64,000 nt of DNA from assembly GCF_042665075.1 (NCBI RefSeq), contig NZ_JBHTBR010000009.1:186001-250000 (forward strand), in the 5' to 3' direction. The notes beneath the pieces are model-generated. The model saw only the letters and a list, made by a program, of their open reading frames with translations. It did not search any database and was not told the origin of the DNA. This document shows positions 52,659 to 61,432 of the stretch, one piece after another (position 1 is the first letter of the stretch; each line of letters starts with the position of its first letter). The DNA is from Hirschia litorea (lineage in GTDB: Bacteria > Pseudomonadota > Alphaproteobacteria > Caulobacterales > Hyphomonadaceae). A program made the translations under genes and the position numbers.

Positions 52659-55600
52659 ATGAAAAAAACTATGGCGAATGCCAAGAAAAGTTCCAAGCTA
52701 AATCTATTCGGGTTTGCGTCAGCAATGGTCCTTGCGGGGGTGATTCATCCAACCGCATTTGCACAAGAAGCTGATACTCTTTCAACTTCGCGCGAAGTTG
52801 AGGAATCCACCCAGCCTAAAACGCTCGATACGATTGTTGTAACGGGCTATAAACAATCTCTTGAAAACGCGCTGAATTCGAAACGTAACTCTGGGAATGT
52901 TACTGACGCGATTGCAGCGGAAGACATTGGGAAATCCACAGACCAAAACATTGCTGAAGCATTGCAGCGTGTGACTGGTATTTCCATCTCCCGCGTGGAC
53001 GGTGAGGGAACATCTATTGTTGCACGTGGTGTTAGCGCGGATTTCAACAATATTACATTGAACGGTGTATCACTCACCAGTAGCGGAAACAGCCAAGGCG
53101 TCGATCTAAGCCAGTTTTCAGCGGATGTATTGGCAGGTATTCAGGTTATCAAAACACCGAGTGCTGACCATGATGAAGGAAGCCTTGGGGCCTCTATTCA
53201 ATTGAATGGATTTAAGCCGCTTGATGCAAAAAAAGACCGTCGTGTCCTTGAAGTTCAAAGCCGTTATTCACCTTTTGCAGATGACAATGACATAAGCCTG
53301 CATGATGTGTTTGGCGGAGACAGAAAATTCAGTCTTTCACTATCTGAGAAATTTCTTGATGACCGTCTTGGTGTTGCATTGGTTGCATCTTCTGAAACAC
53401 AAACAACGCGTCAAGATATCTATGATGTAAACAGCTTTCCAATTGCGAACTTACCAACGGGTGCAACAAATATTGAAACTGGTGAAGTAATCACCGAGTT
53501 TGATTATGGAAATGGACTCGAGCCGATCAAAGCGATCACACGTAATGGTGTGTTTTACGAAACGAAAATTGCTGAACGCGACCGTGATACGATCACAGGT
53601 ACGTTACAATTTCAGCCCGATGCGACACTTGATATCCAAGTGGACCTGACATGGTCTGAGCAGACAGTGAACAATGATAATTTCCGTTTCAATGTTCTGA
53701 CGAACAGAAATAACCGCGCCACGGCAACAGATGCATTGGCTGGAAATCTGCTTTTTGATCCAAATTCTTATACACTCATTCGCGATGTAAATACGGCTGA
53801 AGATGTTCGTCAGAACAATAGAAACCGTCCATTTCCGGTGCAATTTCTGGATATAAAAGATGAGACCACGAATGAGAATTTCGTTTTCTCTGGAACGGTA
53901 GAAAAAGAGGTTGGTGATTGGACATTCACTTTGCGGGGTGGACAATCAAAAACGACATCATCACTGGGTGATAACTTATTTGTACGCTTCAGTAGTGACA
54001 ACTCAAATGCTGGTCGTCGTAATGGGTTGGTTTCAGGTTATGACTGTCAGCCAAACCCTGAAATTTGTTCGATTGTGCTCACGGATGGATTTGCCGATGA
54101 TCCTACAAACTTCCTTTTCCACGCCGCTGCAATCCGCGAAAGAGAAATTGAGGATACAGCATCTTCACTCTATTTCGATGTTGACTGGGATCACAGTTTT
54201 GGACCGATTGCAGGTTTTGAAGCTGGTTTTAAATGGTCTAGCCAAGAAAAAGAGGGCGATGCCACAAATCTTGGTTTAAACAATTTTGAAACCGCTGGTG
54301 TGTTGCGCGCAAATGGACAATCACTTGCAGATTTCCTTGGAGAAGGCAGAACGCCAGGCGATTATGGTAAAGAATTTGGCCTAAAGCGCGATTCAATTAC
54401 GGACGGGTTCTTCCGTGTTGATGGTGAGCTGGTTCTTGAAGAATTGGAACGTCGCGGCGCTGAGGGTTTGTTGAAAATCCAGCAAGACTTGAACAATACA
54501 CGCGCGATCAAAAACGATGTATTAGGTGGATATCTAAAAGCTAATATTGATACCTTTAATGGTCGCCTAACGGGTGATGTTGGCTTGCGTGTCGTGCAAA
54601 CTGAAGTGGAGGCCTCTGGGTTTTCTGGATTTAGATTTGCAAATGGGAGCTTTGTGACACGCGAAGAGAATATCGCGTTTTATGGAAGTGCTGAAGCTGC
54701 ATTGGCTGCATTGGGCCGCGATACCATTGGGGCAAATGTGACGGCTGAAGCGCCGACGCCAATTGACCCAGAGCCTTTTGCTGTGTCTGGAACGCACGAA
54801 TATACAAATGTTCTGCCAAGCATGAACCTAAACTATATGGCATCTGACGATATCATTTTACGCTTTGCTGCATCCCAAACAATTGCACGCCCGCGTATTG
54901 ATGATTTGAAACCTGGCTTCATCATCACAGAAGATATCTTCAACCCTAATTCACGCGGAAGTTTTGGTTCCACACAATTGGACCCATATAAATCAACCAA
55001 TCTTGATTTATCCTTTGAGTGGTATTTCCAAAAATCATCATTGCTATCTTTCACCTTGTTCAACAAGGACTTCACAGACTTTGCTGAAACAACGTCTTAT
55101 CAGTCTTACTATGCTGATTTCCGTGAAGAATTTTACAATATAGACGGCAGCATCAAAGAGAATGTGTCTTTCTCTACAGACATTGCTGGCGTGTTATTAC
55201 CGCTATCTGGCGGCGCGAATACACCAGGTTGTTTCCCTAACCGTGAACAAGACATGGCGGTGACTGTGGGAGATGAAGGGTGTGATGTTTTGATCGTCAC
55301 CCAATCAAGAAACGGACAAGGTGGTTATGTGCGCGGACTGGAAACGTCCTTCCAGCACAATTTTGATTACCTGCCGGGACTTTTAAGCGGAATGGGTGTG
55401 CAAGCAAACTATACGTATTCAGATAGTGCAGTGGATGAAGAAGTTGATGATGCGGGCAATGTGTTATTCCCCGGTACGCCACTGGATGGCACATCAAAGC
55501 ACACATTCAACACAACAGTGTTTTATGAAAAAGATGGTGTGTTGCTACGTCTGGCCTATAACAACCGCTCTGACTATCTAATCAATCGCTCTACAAACCA

Positions 55601-55859
55601 GAATAACTTAGAGTGGATTGAAGGATTTGATACGCTTGATATGTCTGCATCATGGGACATTACCGACCGTATCTCTTTGAACTTCCAAGGTCAGAACCTC
55701 ACCGACACTGTGACACGCACTTATACCTCTATCGGGCAAAATAGCGGGTCACCAATTCCAGCAGAGTCAACATCAATCGGGGATGCACCAAACTACCGCA
55801 CAAACCGATTGACCAATACTGGGCCAACTTATCGCCTGGGACTACGTTACCAATTCTAA
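52659..55859 (+). CDS. TonB-dependent receptor for galactan oligosaccharides (putative)
   Basis: A 1066-residue TBDT of the carbohydrate-importing style of Alpha- and Gammaproteobacteria. A signal peptide (ends A-F-A-Q, about residue 36) and TonB box (D-T-I-V-V-T-G-Y) are followed by a plug with A-E-A-L-Q-R-V-T-G-I-S-I-S-R and a large barrel ending in G-L-R-Y-Q-F. It has no STN domain and no SusD partner. GACGGGGAGA precedes the ATG. It is the only receptor within the locus, so it should bring oligosaccharides made by the GH150-type enzyme into the periplasm, where the sulfatases, GH110 and GH2 lipoproteins reside. Confidence 0.92.
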   Translation: MKKTMANAKKSSKLNLFGFASAMVLAGVIHPTAFAQEADTLSTSREVEESTQPKTLDTIVVTGYKQSLENALNSKRNSGNVTDAIAAEDIGKSTDQNIAEALQRVTGISISRVDGEGTSIVARGVSADFNNITLNGVSLTSSGNSQGVDLSQFSADVLAGIQVIKTPSADHDEGSLGASIQLNGFKPLDAKKDRRVLEVQSRYSPFADDNDISLHDVFGGDRKFSLSLSEKFLDDRLGVALVASSETQTTRQDIYDVNSFPIANLPTGATNIETGEVITEFDYGNGLEPIKAITRNGVFYETKIAERDRDTITGTLQFQPDATLDIQVDLTWSEQTVNNDNFRFNVLTNRNNRATATDALAGNLLFDPNSYTLIRDVNTAEDVRQNNRNRPFPVQFLDIKDETTNENFVFSGTVEKEVGDWTFTLRGGQSKTTSSLGDNLFVRFSSDNSNAGRRNGLVSGYDCQPNPEICSIVLTDGFADDPTNFLFHAAAIREREIEDTASSLYFDVDWDHSFGPIAGFEAGFKWSSQEKEGDATNLGLNNFETAGVLRANGQSLADFLGEGRTPGDYGKEFGLKRDSITDGFFRVDGELVLEELERRGAEGLLKIQQDLNNTRAIKNDVLGGYLKANIDTFNGRLTGDVGLRVVQTEVEASGFSGFRFANGSFVTREENIAFYGSAEAALAALGRDTIGANVTAEAPTPIDPEPFAVSGTHEYTNVLPSMNLNYMASDDIILRFAASQTIARPRIDDLKPGFIITEDIFNPNSRGSFGSTQLDPYKSTNLDLSFEWYFQKSSLLSFTLFNKDFTDFAETTSYQSYYADFREEFYNIDGSIKENVSFSTDIAGVLLPLSGGANTPGCFPNREQDMAVTVGDEGCDVLIVTQSRNGQGGYVRGLETSFQHNFDYLPGLLSGMGVQANYTYSDSAVDEEVDDAGNVLFPGTPLDGTSKHTFNTTVFYEKDGVLLRLAYNNRSDYLINRSTNQNNLEWIEGFDTLDMSASWDITDRISLNFQGQNLTDTVTRTYTSIGQNSGSPIPAESTSIGDAPNYRTNRLTNTGPTYRLGLRYQF

Positions 55860-55883
55860 GCCATTAGATATTGAGACATTTGA

Positions 55884-55915
55884 AGGGGGCAGGGCCATAA
55901 AGGTCTTGCCCCTTT
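55884..55915 (+). terminator. Intrinsic terminator after the TBDT
   Basis: GGGGCA (55886-55891) pairs with TGCCCC (55907-55912), continued by GGCC/GGTC inside, followed by TTTT. Confidence 0.75.
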
Positions 55916-55981
55916 TGCTTGCGCGTTTGCAATTTAGAAGAGGCAGGTTTGGACATGTCCTGCGCCGATGACGAATACAAA

Positions 55982-56016
55982 AAAAGCGACCACATTTGCA
56001 TGAGGTCGCTTTTGTT
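55982..56016. terminator. Bidirectional terminator before the GH110 end
   Basis: AAAAGCGACC (55982-55991) pairs with GGTCGCTTTT (56004-56013). Suits the minus-strand GH110 gene ending at 56046 as well as read-through from the TBDT. Confidence 0.85.
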
Positions 56017-56045
56017 TTGGGAATGACTTTGCTCAAGGTGTGATT

Positions 56046-57851
56046 TTAAGTCTCAAACACAGGCCAAGAATACCCTGTTATCGTATTGTTTTTAATAGAG
56101 TGATTACCAATTGCTTCAAGCTCGAAAGGTGTTTGCGTATGCGCATTTGCATCTTGGTATGGCTCGACGATGATCGTGTTGTTTTCAAAGATCAAATTGC
56201 CAACGCGATAGGCATCGACGAAATCACCATGCTCTGTGCGGAAGGTGTTGCCTGTTATCGCGACTGTATCGTGATAGGGTTTTGTCGATGTTTTATCCTC
56301 AGCGTCCACGCATATAACCGTGATGAGGGGCTCGCCCTTTTTATTGTAAGAACAATGGTCAAATTCATTATTGCGGATCATGACCTGACTGACCGGCCCC
56401 GATTCATACCAGTGATCTACGCCGCCAGATATTCGGATGGCAGCACCTTGTGAGTGAAAATAATTATCCTCTACGAGGACTGTTCCAAAGGTAGATATGA
56501 GGATGCCACGTGCGCGGTTTTTGCTGACGCTATTTCCCCGATAAATGAGATTTGCCTGTCGTGAGAGATTGTTGACGACATCTCCCAAAGCTAGATTGGA
56601 GGGGAGGTCATGTTCAAACTTGATCGTGAAATATTGCCCGCTGACATATTCTACTTTGCTGATAACTGTTTCCAGATAAACATTTACATTAGTGCCGTCT
56701 GCAATTGAGACTTTATCTCCATCACGAAAATTACGCACGCCATATTGCTGGAAGTGTGCAAACTGGCATTTTATCGTTTTAGAATCAATGCGCTCTATGA
56801 TCTTTCCATATGTTCCGTGAATGTTGAGAGCATCATCAATATGGTTTGAAAAATTGCCATTCTCAACGGTGACAGTACCTGAGCAATTTACAAAATGGGT
56901 CGCATCTACACATGTTGAAATATAGCGATTGCCGCTTGGAATGACATGGGAGTTTTGGAGCGTTATATTCTCGCAGGTTTGAGCGATAATGCCCATGCAG
57001 CCAGAATGGTGGATGGTTACATTTTTGAATGTGACGTTCTTGCTGTCTTCAAGGAATACGGCAGGGCACATGCGGATTGGGGGCATGAGCGTCAAAACAT
57101 TACCTAATTTTGGTGGTCTAGGGAGCTTTCCTTGTTTGGAGGACACGCGAAAACGGCGCGGCGAAAGGGCTTCTAATTTGAAACGCGCTCTAACTGCATC
57201 AGGGCCACCCGTGCCTATATTTGCAGTGTGATGCATGTATTCGGTTTCACGGCGTTCGCGGTTGAAGTGCATGACGCGTTTGGTTGTAACTTGTTCAAAT
57301 CCCTCACCTTTAAAGACGAACTCGCCGTCTCGTATTTCATATTGATAAGGCTCCGGCACATCTAATTCTATCCATTTTCCTTGAGGATCAATGGAGGTGA
57401 CATTTGCTTCAACATGGAATGGGACTTCCCAATCAATGCTTAGATTTGCCAGTGTGATATTGCTGGAGTTGCGGATCAAAAAAGGTGTTATTTGGCCGTG
57501 GAAAATGAGGGATGTATTTTGGCCGCGCAGAGTTAGGTTTTTAGCACCATCAATCGGCCCAGCGATGGCGTTTTCAACATCATCATTATTGGAGATGGAT
57601 AAGACTTCTTTGACGCCGTGGTCAGGCCAGAAATGTAATTCACCAGCGGGTAGAATTATCTCTGATTTATTGTTTTGGATAGCGTCTGCTATGGCAGAGA
57701 CTAGCGCCTGCGTTGCATCAGCGCGGGGCTTGGTTGGAAACTGTGTCTGACCTGCGTGTTGCGCAGTATGGCTTTGACCTTGGCTTGGTGCACATGCGGT
57801 TGCTAAAGCGCTGACCGCCATTGTTGAGATTGAAAATTCCCGTCGATTCAT
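56046..57851 (-). CDS. GH110 alpha-1,3-galactosidase, second copy
   Basis: A 601-residue GH110 beta-helix enzyme, clearly paralogous to the 38854 gene. A Tat-like signal (M-N-R-R-E-F-S) ends in a lipobox (A-T-A-C, Cys20). The same landmarks are present: L-S-I-D-W-E-V-P-F-H, S-G-C-M-G-I-I-A-Q, V-D-A-T-H-F with Asp316, and H-I-D-D-A-L-N-I-H-G with Asp339/340, so it should be active. It diverges from the first copy mostly between residues 150 and 260, the part most likely to contact substrate neighbours. The two may accept different residual sulfation. It is a single gene with its own operator-like site 39 bp upstream. Confidence 0.88.
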   Translation of the reverse strand: MNRREFSISTMAVSALATACAPSQGQSHTAQHAGQTQFPTKPRADATQALVSAIADAIQNNKSEIILPAGELHFWPDHGVKEVLSISNNDDVENAIAGPIDGAKNLTLRGQNTSLIFHGQITPFLIRNSSNITLANLSIDWEVPFHVEANVTSIDPQGKWIELDVPEPYQYEIRDGEFVFKGEGFEQVTTKRVMHFNRERRETEYMHHTANIGTGGPDAVRARFKLEALSPRRFRVSSKQGKLPRPPKLGNVLTLMPPIRMCPAVFLEDSKNVTFKNVTIHHSGCMGIIAQTCENITLQNSHVIPSGNRYISTCVDATHFVNCSGTVTVENGNFSNHIDDALNIHGTYGKIIERIDSKTIKCQFAHFQQYGVRNFRDGDKVSIADGTNVNVYLETVISKVEYVSGQYFTIKFEHDLPSNLALGDVVNNLSRQANLIYRGNSVSKNRARGILISTFGTVLVEDNYFHSQGAAIRISGGVDHWYESGPVSQVMIRNNEFDHCSYNKKGEPLITVICVDAEDKTSTKPYHDTVAITGNTFRTEHGDFVDAYRVGNLIFENNTIIVEPYQDANAHTQTPFELEAIGNHSIKNNTITGYSWPVFET

Positions 57852-57889
57852 GCTGGCGTCTCCCGCGATATATGCACTTATTATAATTT

Positions 57890-57904
57890 TATTATATTAC
57901 AATA
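57890..57904. promoter_or_regulatory. Operator candidate before GH110 (site H)
   Basis: TATTATATTACAATA, one mismatch from a perfect 6-3-6 palindrome, 39 bp before the minus-strand start at 57851. Confidence 0.6.
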
Positions 57905-57981
57905 TAGACGACATATTCGCAGGTGAACAGCTCTACGCACTGAAAAAGTCCACATGATCTATCATTTTGAAATTGAAATAT

Positions 57982-58018
57982 GACATACCAGCTTGAATTA
58001 AAAAGGAGCTGGTATGTC
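57982..58018 (-). terminator. Hairpin after the GH150-type gene
   Basis: GACATACCAGCT (57982-57993) pairs perfectly with AGCTGGTATGTC (58007-58018). On the minus strand a T-rich stretch follows, so it probably terminates the gene ending at 58044. Confidence 0.6.
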
Positions 58019-58043
58019 GTAAAATATAATGAGTTTGTCAGCG

Positions 58044-60839
58044 TTATTTTGCGCTGAGGGGTTTTTCCAAATCAATGTCGATAAACCGGAATGAACCGGT
58101 TGGAATTTGAATATCTATTTCCCCATTCTCAGATATATCCATCACTTCGCCTGATAAAACATCTGTCATTTTCGTTGGCATTGAGGCTCTAAATTTTACA
58201 TGGGCGACTTGGGTGTTGGGATTAAGATATCCTCCATCCACAAGCGTTAGACGAAGTTTCTTTTCTTCCATTTGCGCGACAACCCAACCGACATTCCCGG
58301 TGACAGTGAGAGGGAGGTGTTCACGCAATGATTCAATATCTGATTTAACCTGCGTGTAATAAGTATTTGCAGCGTATTTTTCAGAGAGGTCTGGTGCGTA
58401 ATAGTGCTGCCCATCTGTTGGATATTCCTTGAGGATGTTCTTATACATGGGGTGGAGGTGATCGACTAATTTGCCGCGCGGTAAATCCTCATTGCCATAT
58501 TGAAGCGGGGCCAGCATCACCATGCCATTTGGGTAGGGCGGGATGAAACTATAACGACGCTCTTTAACGTTCGCAGCATAGTTTGAGAAATCCCATTGTG
58601 TGACGGGCGCACCCGGCCATGTGCCGTTTAAATGGCTAAACACAAGTGGATTTTCTGCTTCAGCTTGTGCGTCAAAAAAGGTGATCCATTTGACGTTTCC
58701 AGCTTCATTTTGCACATATTTATTGGGTGGCATCATGCCAAGATAAACGGGATTTAAACTGACCAATTCTTCGCGCTTGGGCACATATAAGACACCTTTG
58801 GCAACTAACTCCCAAAGTAGGCTCATATATTCTTGGTCGACGGGGAAATTGTTTTGATGGGTTGCGCCGCTTGCAATGGCATATATTTGCTGGCGCAAGA
58901 AATGATTGGGCACCATTTGATGAGAGTGCTGACGCAGCCGGAAATAACTAGGGTTGTCACGTGCGCTGCGATTTCCCCAATCATTGACCGCACCTGAGGC
59001 CCAAATACCTATACGTGCAGCAAGGCTCAAATCCATTGATTTATCTGTGGTTTCTTCCATGGATGGGACAAATACGTCCGCAAATTCACCCGACATGACA
59101 CGGGTCCAGTAATGGGAATAGATATCGGAAAACCAAAAACCATGTTTTGTGCGCAAATGGATCGTGAAATTCTTTCCCTGCCCATAACTCGCCAATGGAT
59201 AAATGAGATTATCCATCACAAAGCTGAAATTATCGCTTGGATCTTCTAGCTCTGGATAGATGAGATTTAGGCGTTTTCCATCGACCAAATCTATCAATTT
59301 CTTAGCCGTATCCAAGCTAAACATGAAGGGGTCATTGCCGTGTCCGCCCCATGAATTTATCCCGATCTCATCACCTAATTCGGATTTAAATCGCGCTAGG
59401 ATTTCCGCTTGTGTTGCGTCATATATTTTGCGCTTGTCACGTCTTTTTCTGTATTTTTCATTCTGCATACCGCTTCTATCCCAATCTTCAGCATGGGCAG
59501 AAAAAGTGTTGGCAAAGAAAACAGGGGAGGCATAGTTTTCAGATATATTTTTGATAATATCTTCTACGCCCTTACGTGTTTCAGATACAAAATAGACAAT
59601 TCTGTTCGCGGGGTTTGGGGGGGTGTAGGCGTCTAACTGCGCACGCACTTTGGCAGTGTTTGCAAGAATGGATGCGAGCTTTCCTGGGGGAGATATTGTC
59701 TCATATTCCTTGCGCCATTTGGGGTTGGCTGGGTCTATGATATGAATCGCACTGCCGCCACTTTGAACACTTGCGAGTATGAATTTTTTGCTGGTTTCAT
59801 CTACCCAAATGTCATTGAAAGAATAGCGGCTTTCTAGGGTGATGGTTTTTTGTTTTTTGCTCTCCATCGGCTGAAGAATAAAGCGTGAGCCATAGAGGAA
59901 AGCGAGTGTTTTGCCGTCTTTTTCATCTAATATTTGTGGCTGGACGACGCGATAACCAAAGCCATTTTTCTTGGCGATTTTATTCATCGAAATCAGCTTG
60001 CTATCACCTGTTTCGATTGAAACTATTGCCGCTTGCGCGCTTTTTTCGGTGCCGGAATTTCCCAGCATAATTTCACGAATACCATCTCCATCTCCATCTG
60101 CATCAAATGTGGTGAGGGAGCCGACAACAGAAACCTCGCTGGGGATGATTTTATAAGGCGTATCCGCGAGGGGCTTAAAAAGGTAGAGTGAACCGGTTGC
60201 ATTATTTTGGTTGATAGCGCCATGCATTACGAGAATATTTTCGTTATTCTCCAATTGCACAGGGCGCAGAAAATTGGCGACATGTGATTTTACTTGTGGG
60301 TATTTTTTACCATTCATGCCCCATGATTTTTCAACAGAATAAGATTGTGACGGGATGGTTTTGACACGCTCACCATCTGCATTGAGATAGTAGATGTTTG
60401 TATCAAACCCACCCGCAACGACATAGGGTGTATCGCCTGATTTAATCACTGTGACTGACAGCATGGGCGCATCATTAAACTTACGCGACCATAATAATTT
60501 CCCTTTTGAATTAAGGGCATAGATATGCCCATCTGCATTCGCAGCAAAACACTCATCGCCCCCATCGCCTGTGATATCATCACACCAGACATCATGATTC
60601 ATGAAGCCGGAAAGTTTATTCTCCCAAAGCTTTTTTCCGTTGAAATCATATGCCAGTAAAGTGCCTTCAAAGGTGTTGGCGATAATGTATTCACCACCTT
60701 GATATGTAGCAGTGCGAACATTCGTGACGGTGTAGCCAGTATCAATGCTATGTATCGCTGAATCCGCGAGGGCCGGCAGGGCAAACACCCCCGCGATTGA
60801 CGCCGCAATAAAACTCAGCAAACAGGATTTTTTGCGCAT
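58044..60839 (-). CDS. GH150-type lambda-carrageenase candidate
   Basis: A 931-residue secreted protein. The signal peptide ends at A-L-A-D (about residue 26). Residues about 30-390 form a PQQ/quinoprotein-like beta-propeller (repeats such as G-T-L-L-A-Y-D-F-N-G-K-K-L-W and G-H-I-Y-A-L-N-S-K-G-K-L-L-W, with a D-A-D-G-D-G-D-G loop). Residues about 400-930 form a large domain with TIM-barrel-like motifs (I-N-S-W-G-G-H-G-N-D-P, L-I-Y-P-E-L-E-D) and a C-terminal beta domain. Size and propeller-plus-unique-domain layout match the 942-residue lambda-carrageenase founder of GH150, as I remember it. The locus (GH110, GH2, sulfatases, galactose oxidation, no anhydrogalactose genes) fits lambda-carrageenan. 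Not verified by alignment; a TIM-barrel hydrolase of another family remains possible. Confidence 0.65.
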   Translation of the reverse strand: MRKKSCLLSFIAASIAGVFALPALADSAIHSIDTGYTVTNVRTATYQGGEYIIANTFEGTLLAYDFNGKKLWENKLSGFMNHDVWCDDITGDGGDECFAANADGHIYALNSKGKLLWSRKFNDAPMLSVTVIKSGDTPYVVAGGFDTNIYYLNADGERVKTIPSQSYSVEKSWGMNGKKYPQVKSHVANFLRPVQLENNENILVMHGAINQNNATGSLYLFKPLADTPYKIIPSEVSVVGSLTTFDADGDGDGIREIMLGNSGTEKSAQAAIVSIETGDSKLISMNKIAKKNGFGYRVVQPQILDEKDGKTLAFLYGSRFILQPMESKKQKTITLESRYSFNDIWVDETSKKFILASVQSGGSAIHIIDPANPKWRKEYETISPPGKLASILANTAKVRAQLDAYTPPNPANRIVYFVSETRKGVEDIIKNISENYASPVFFANTFSAHAEDWDRSGMQNEKYRKRRDKRKIYDATQAEILARFKSELGDEIGINSWGGHGNDPFMFSLDTAKKLIDLVDGKRLNLIYPELEDPSDNFSFVMDNLIYPLASYGQGKNFTIHLRTKHGFWFSDIYSHYWTRVMSGEFADVFVPSMEETTDKSMDLSLAARIGIWASGAVNDWGNRSARDNPSYFRLRQHSHQMVPNHFLRQQIYAIASGATHQNNFPVDQEYMSLLWELVAKGVLYVPKREELVSLNPVYLGMMPPNKYVQNEAGNVKWITFFDAQAEAENPLVFSHLNGTWPGAPVTQWDFSNYAANVKERRYSFIPPYPNGMVMLAPLQYGNEDLPRGKLVDHLHPMYKNILKEYPTDGQHYYAPDLSEKYAANTYYTQVKSDIESLREHLPLTVTGNVGWVVAQMEEKKLRLTLVDGGYLNPNTQVAHVKFRASMPTKMTDVLSGEVMDISENGEIDIQIPTGSFRFIDIDLEKPLSAK

Positions 60840-60879
60840 AATGTGTCCTACCCCAATGATTATTTATACGCACTGTTTA

Positions 60880-60894
60880 TATTATATTACAATT
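60880..60894. promoter_or_regulatory. Operator candidate before the GH150-type gene (site I)
   Basis: TATTATATTACAATT, 14 of 15 identical to site H, 41 bp before the minus-strand start, nearly the same spacing as site H. Confidence 0.6.
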
Positions 60895-60933
60895 AACGGC
60901 AATATGTAATTCCCATCACAGTCAGTTTTGGCT

Positions 60934-61395
60934 CTATAGACCCAGCTCTGATAGGCTCGGGTAATTTTGCGGGCGGGCACCCTTGGGAAAGGTGATTTTT
61001 CGATCAGATTCTAAAATCTCAAGATCATTTATCGAGGCGTAGCGGTGGGACATAAGGCCATTTTCATCAAACACCCAATTTTCATTTCCATAGGCTCTAA
61101 ACCAATTGCCAGCATGGTTATGATATTCATAGGCATAGCGCACAGAGATGCGGTTTTCATGGAATGCAAATAGCTCCTTAATGAGCCTATATTCATGCTC
61201 AGTTTCCCATTTGTGAGTGAGGAATGAGACGATTTCTTCGCGGCCAGTGACGAAAGTGGCGCGGTTTCTCCACACACTATTTGGGGTGTATGCCATTGAG
61301 ACTTTGACAGCATCCTGACTGTTCCAGCCATTCTCAGCGAGCCTTACTTTTTCGGTTGCAGATTCATGGGTGAATGGGGGCAAGGGCGGGCGCAT
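60934..61395 (-). CDS. NTF2-like protein (DUF1348-type)
   Basis: About 153 residues from the ATG at 61395, which has GGAG 6 nt upstream; the much longer open frame upstream reads through the neighbouring gene. It begins M-R-P-P-L-P-P-F-T and contains the family pieces V-R-L-A-E-N-G-W-N, V-W-R-N-R and I-S-V-R-Y-A-Y-E-Y-H-N-H-A-G-N-W-F-R-A-Y-G-N-E-N-W, typical of DUF1348 proteins of the NTF2/SnoaL fold. Function unknown. It is the last gene of a minus-strand run with a flavin-binding protein (37 bp upstream) and a GST. It probably does not belong to the galactan locus. Confidence 0.85.
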   Translation of the reverse strand: MRPPLPPFTHESATEKVRLAENGWNSQDAVKVSMAYTPNSVWRNRATFVTGREEIVSFLTHKWETEHEYRLIKELFAFHENRISVRYAYEYHNHAGNWFRAYGNENWVFDENGLMSHRYASINDLEILESDRKITFPKGARPQNYPSLSELGL

Positions 61396-61432
61396 AATAG
61401 TCTCCATTATTTTGGAAAAAGAGGTGGGGGAG

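Noticed and set aside
58044..60839. Reading the propeller protein as a PQQ-dependent dehydrogenase
   Set aside because: Only the N-terminal 390 residues are propeller-like, and they lack the tryptophan-docking repeats of quinoprotein dehydrogenases; a large unrelated domain follows.
28015..60894. Kappa- or iota-carrageenan (or agar/porphyran) as substrate
   Set aside because: No GH16, GH82, GH86, GH117, GH127/GH129-type or anhydrogalactose-pathway genes are visible, whereas GH110 and galactose-oxidation genes are. Not excluded if other loci supply them.
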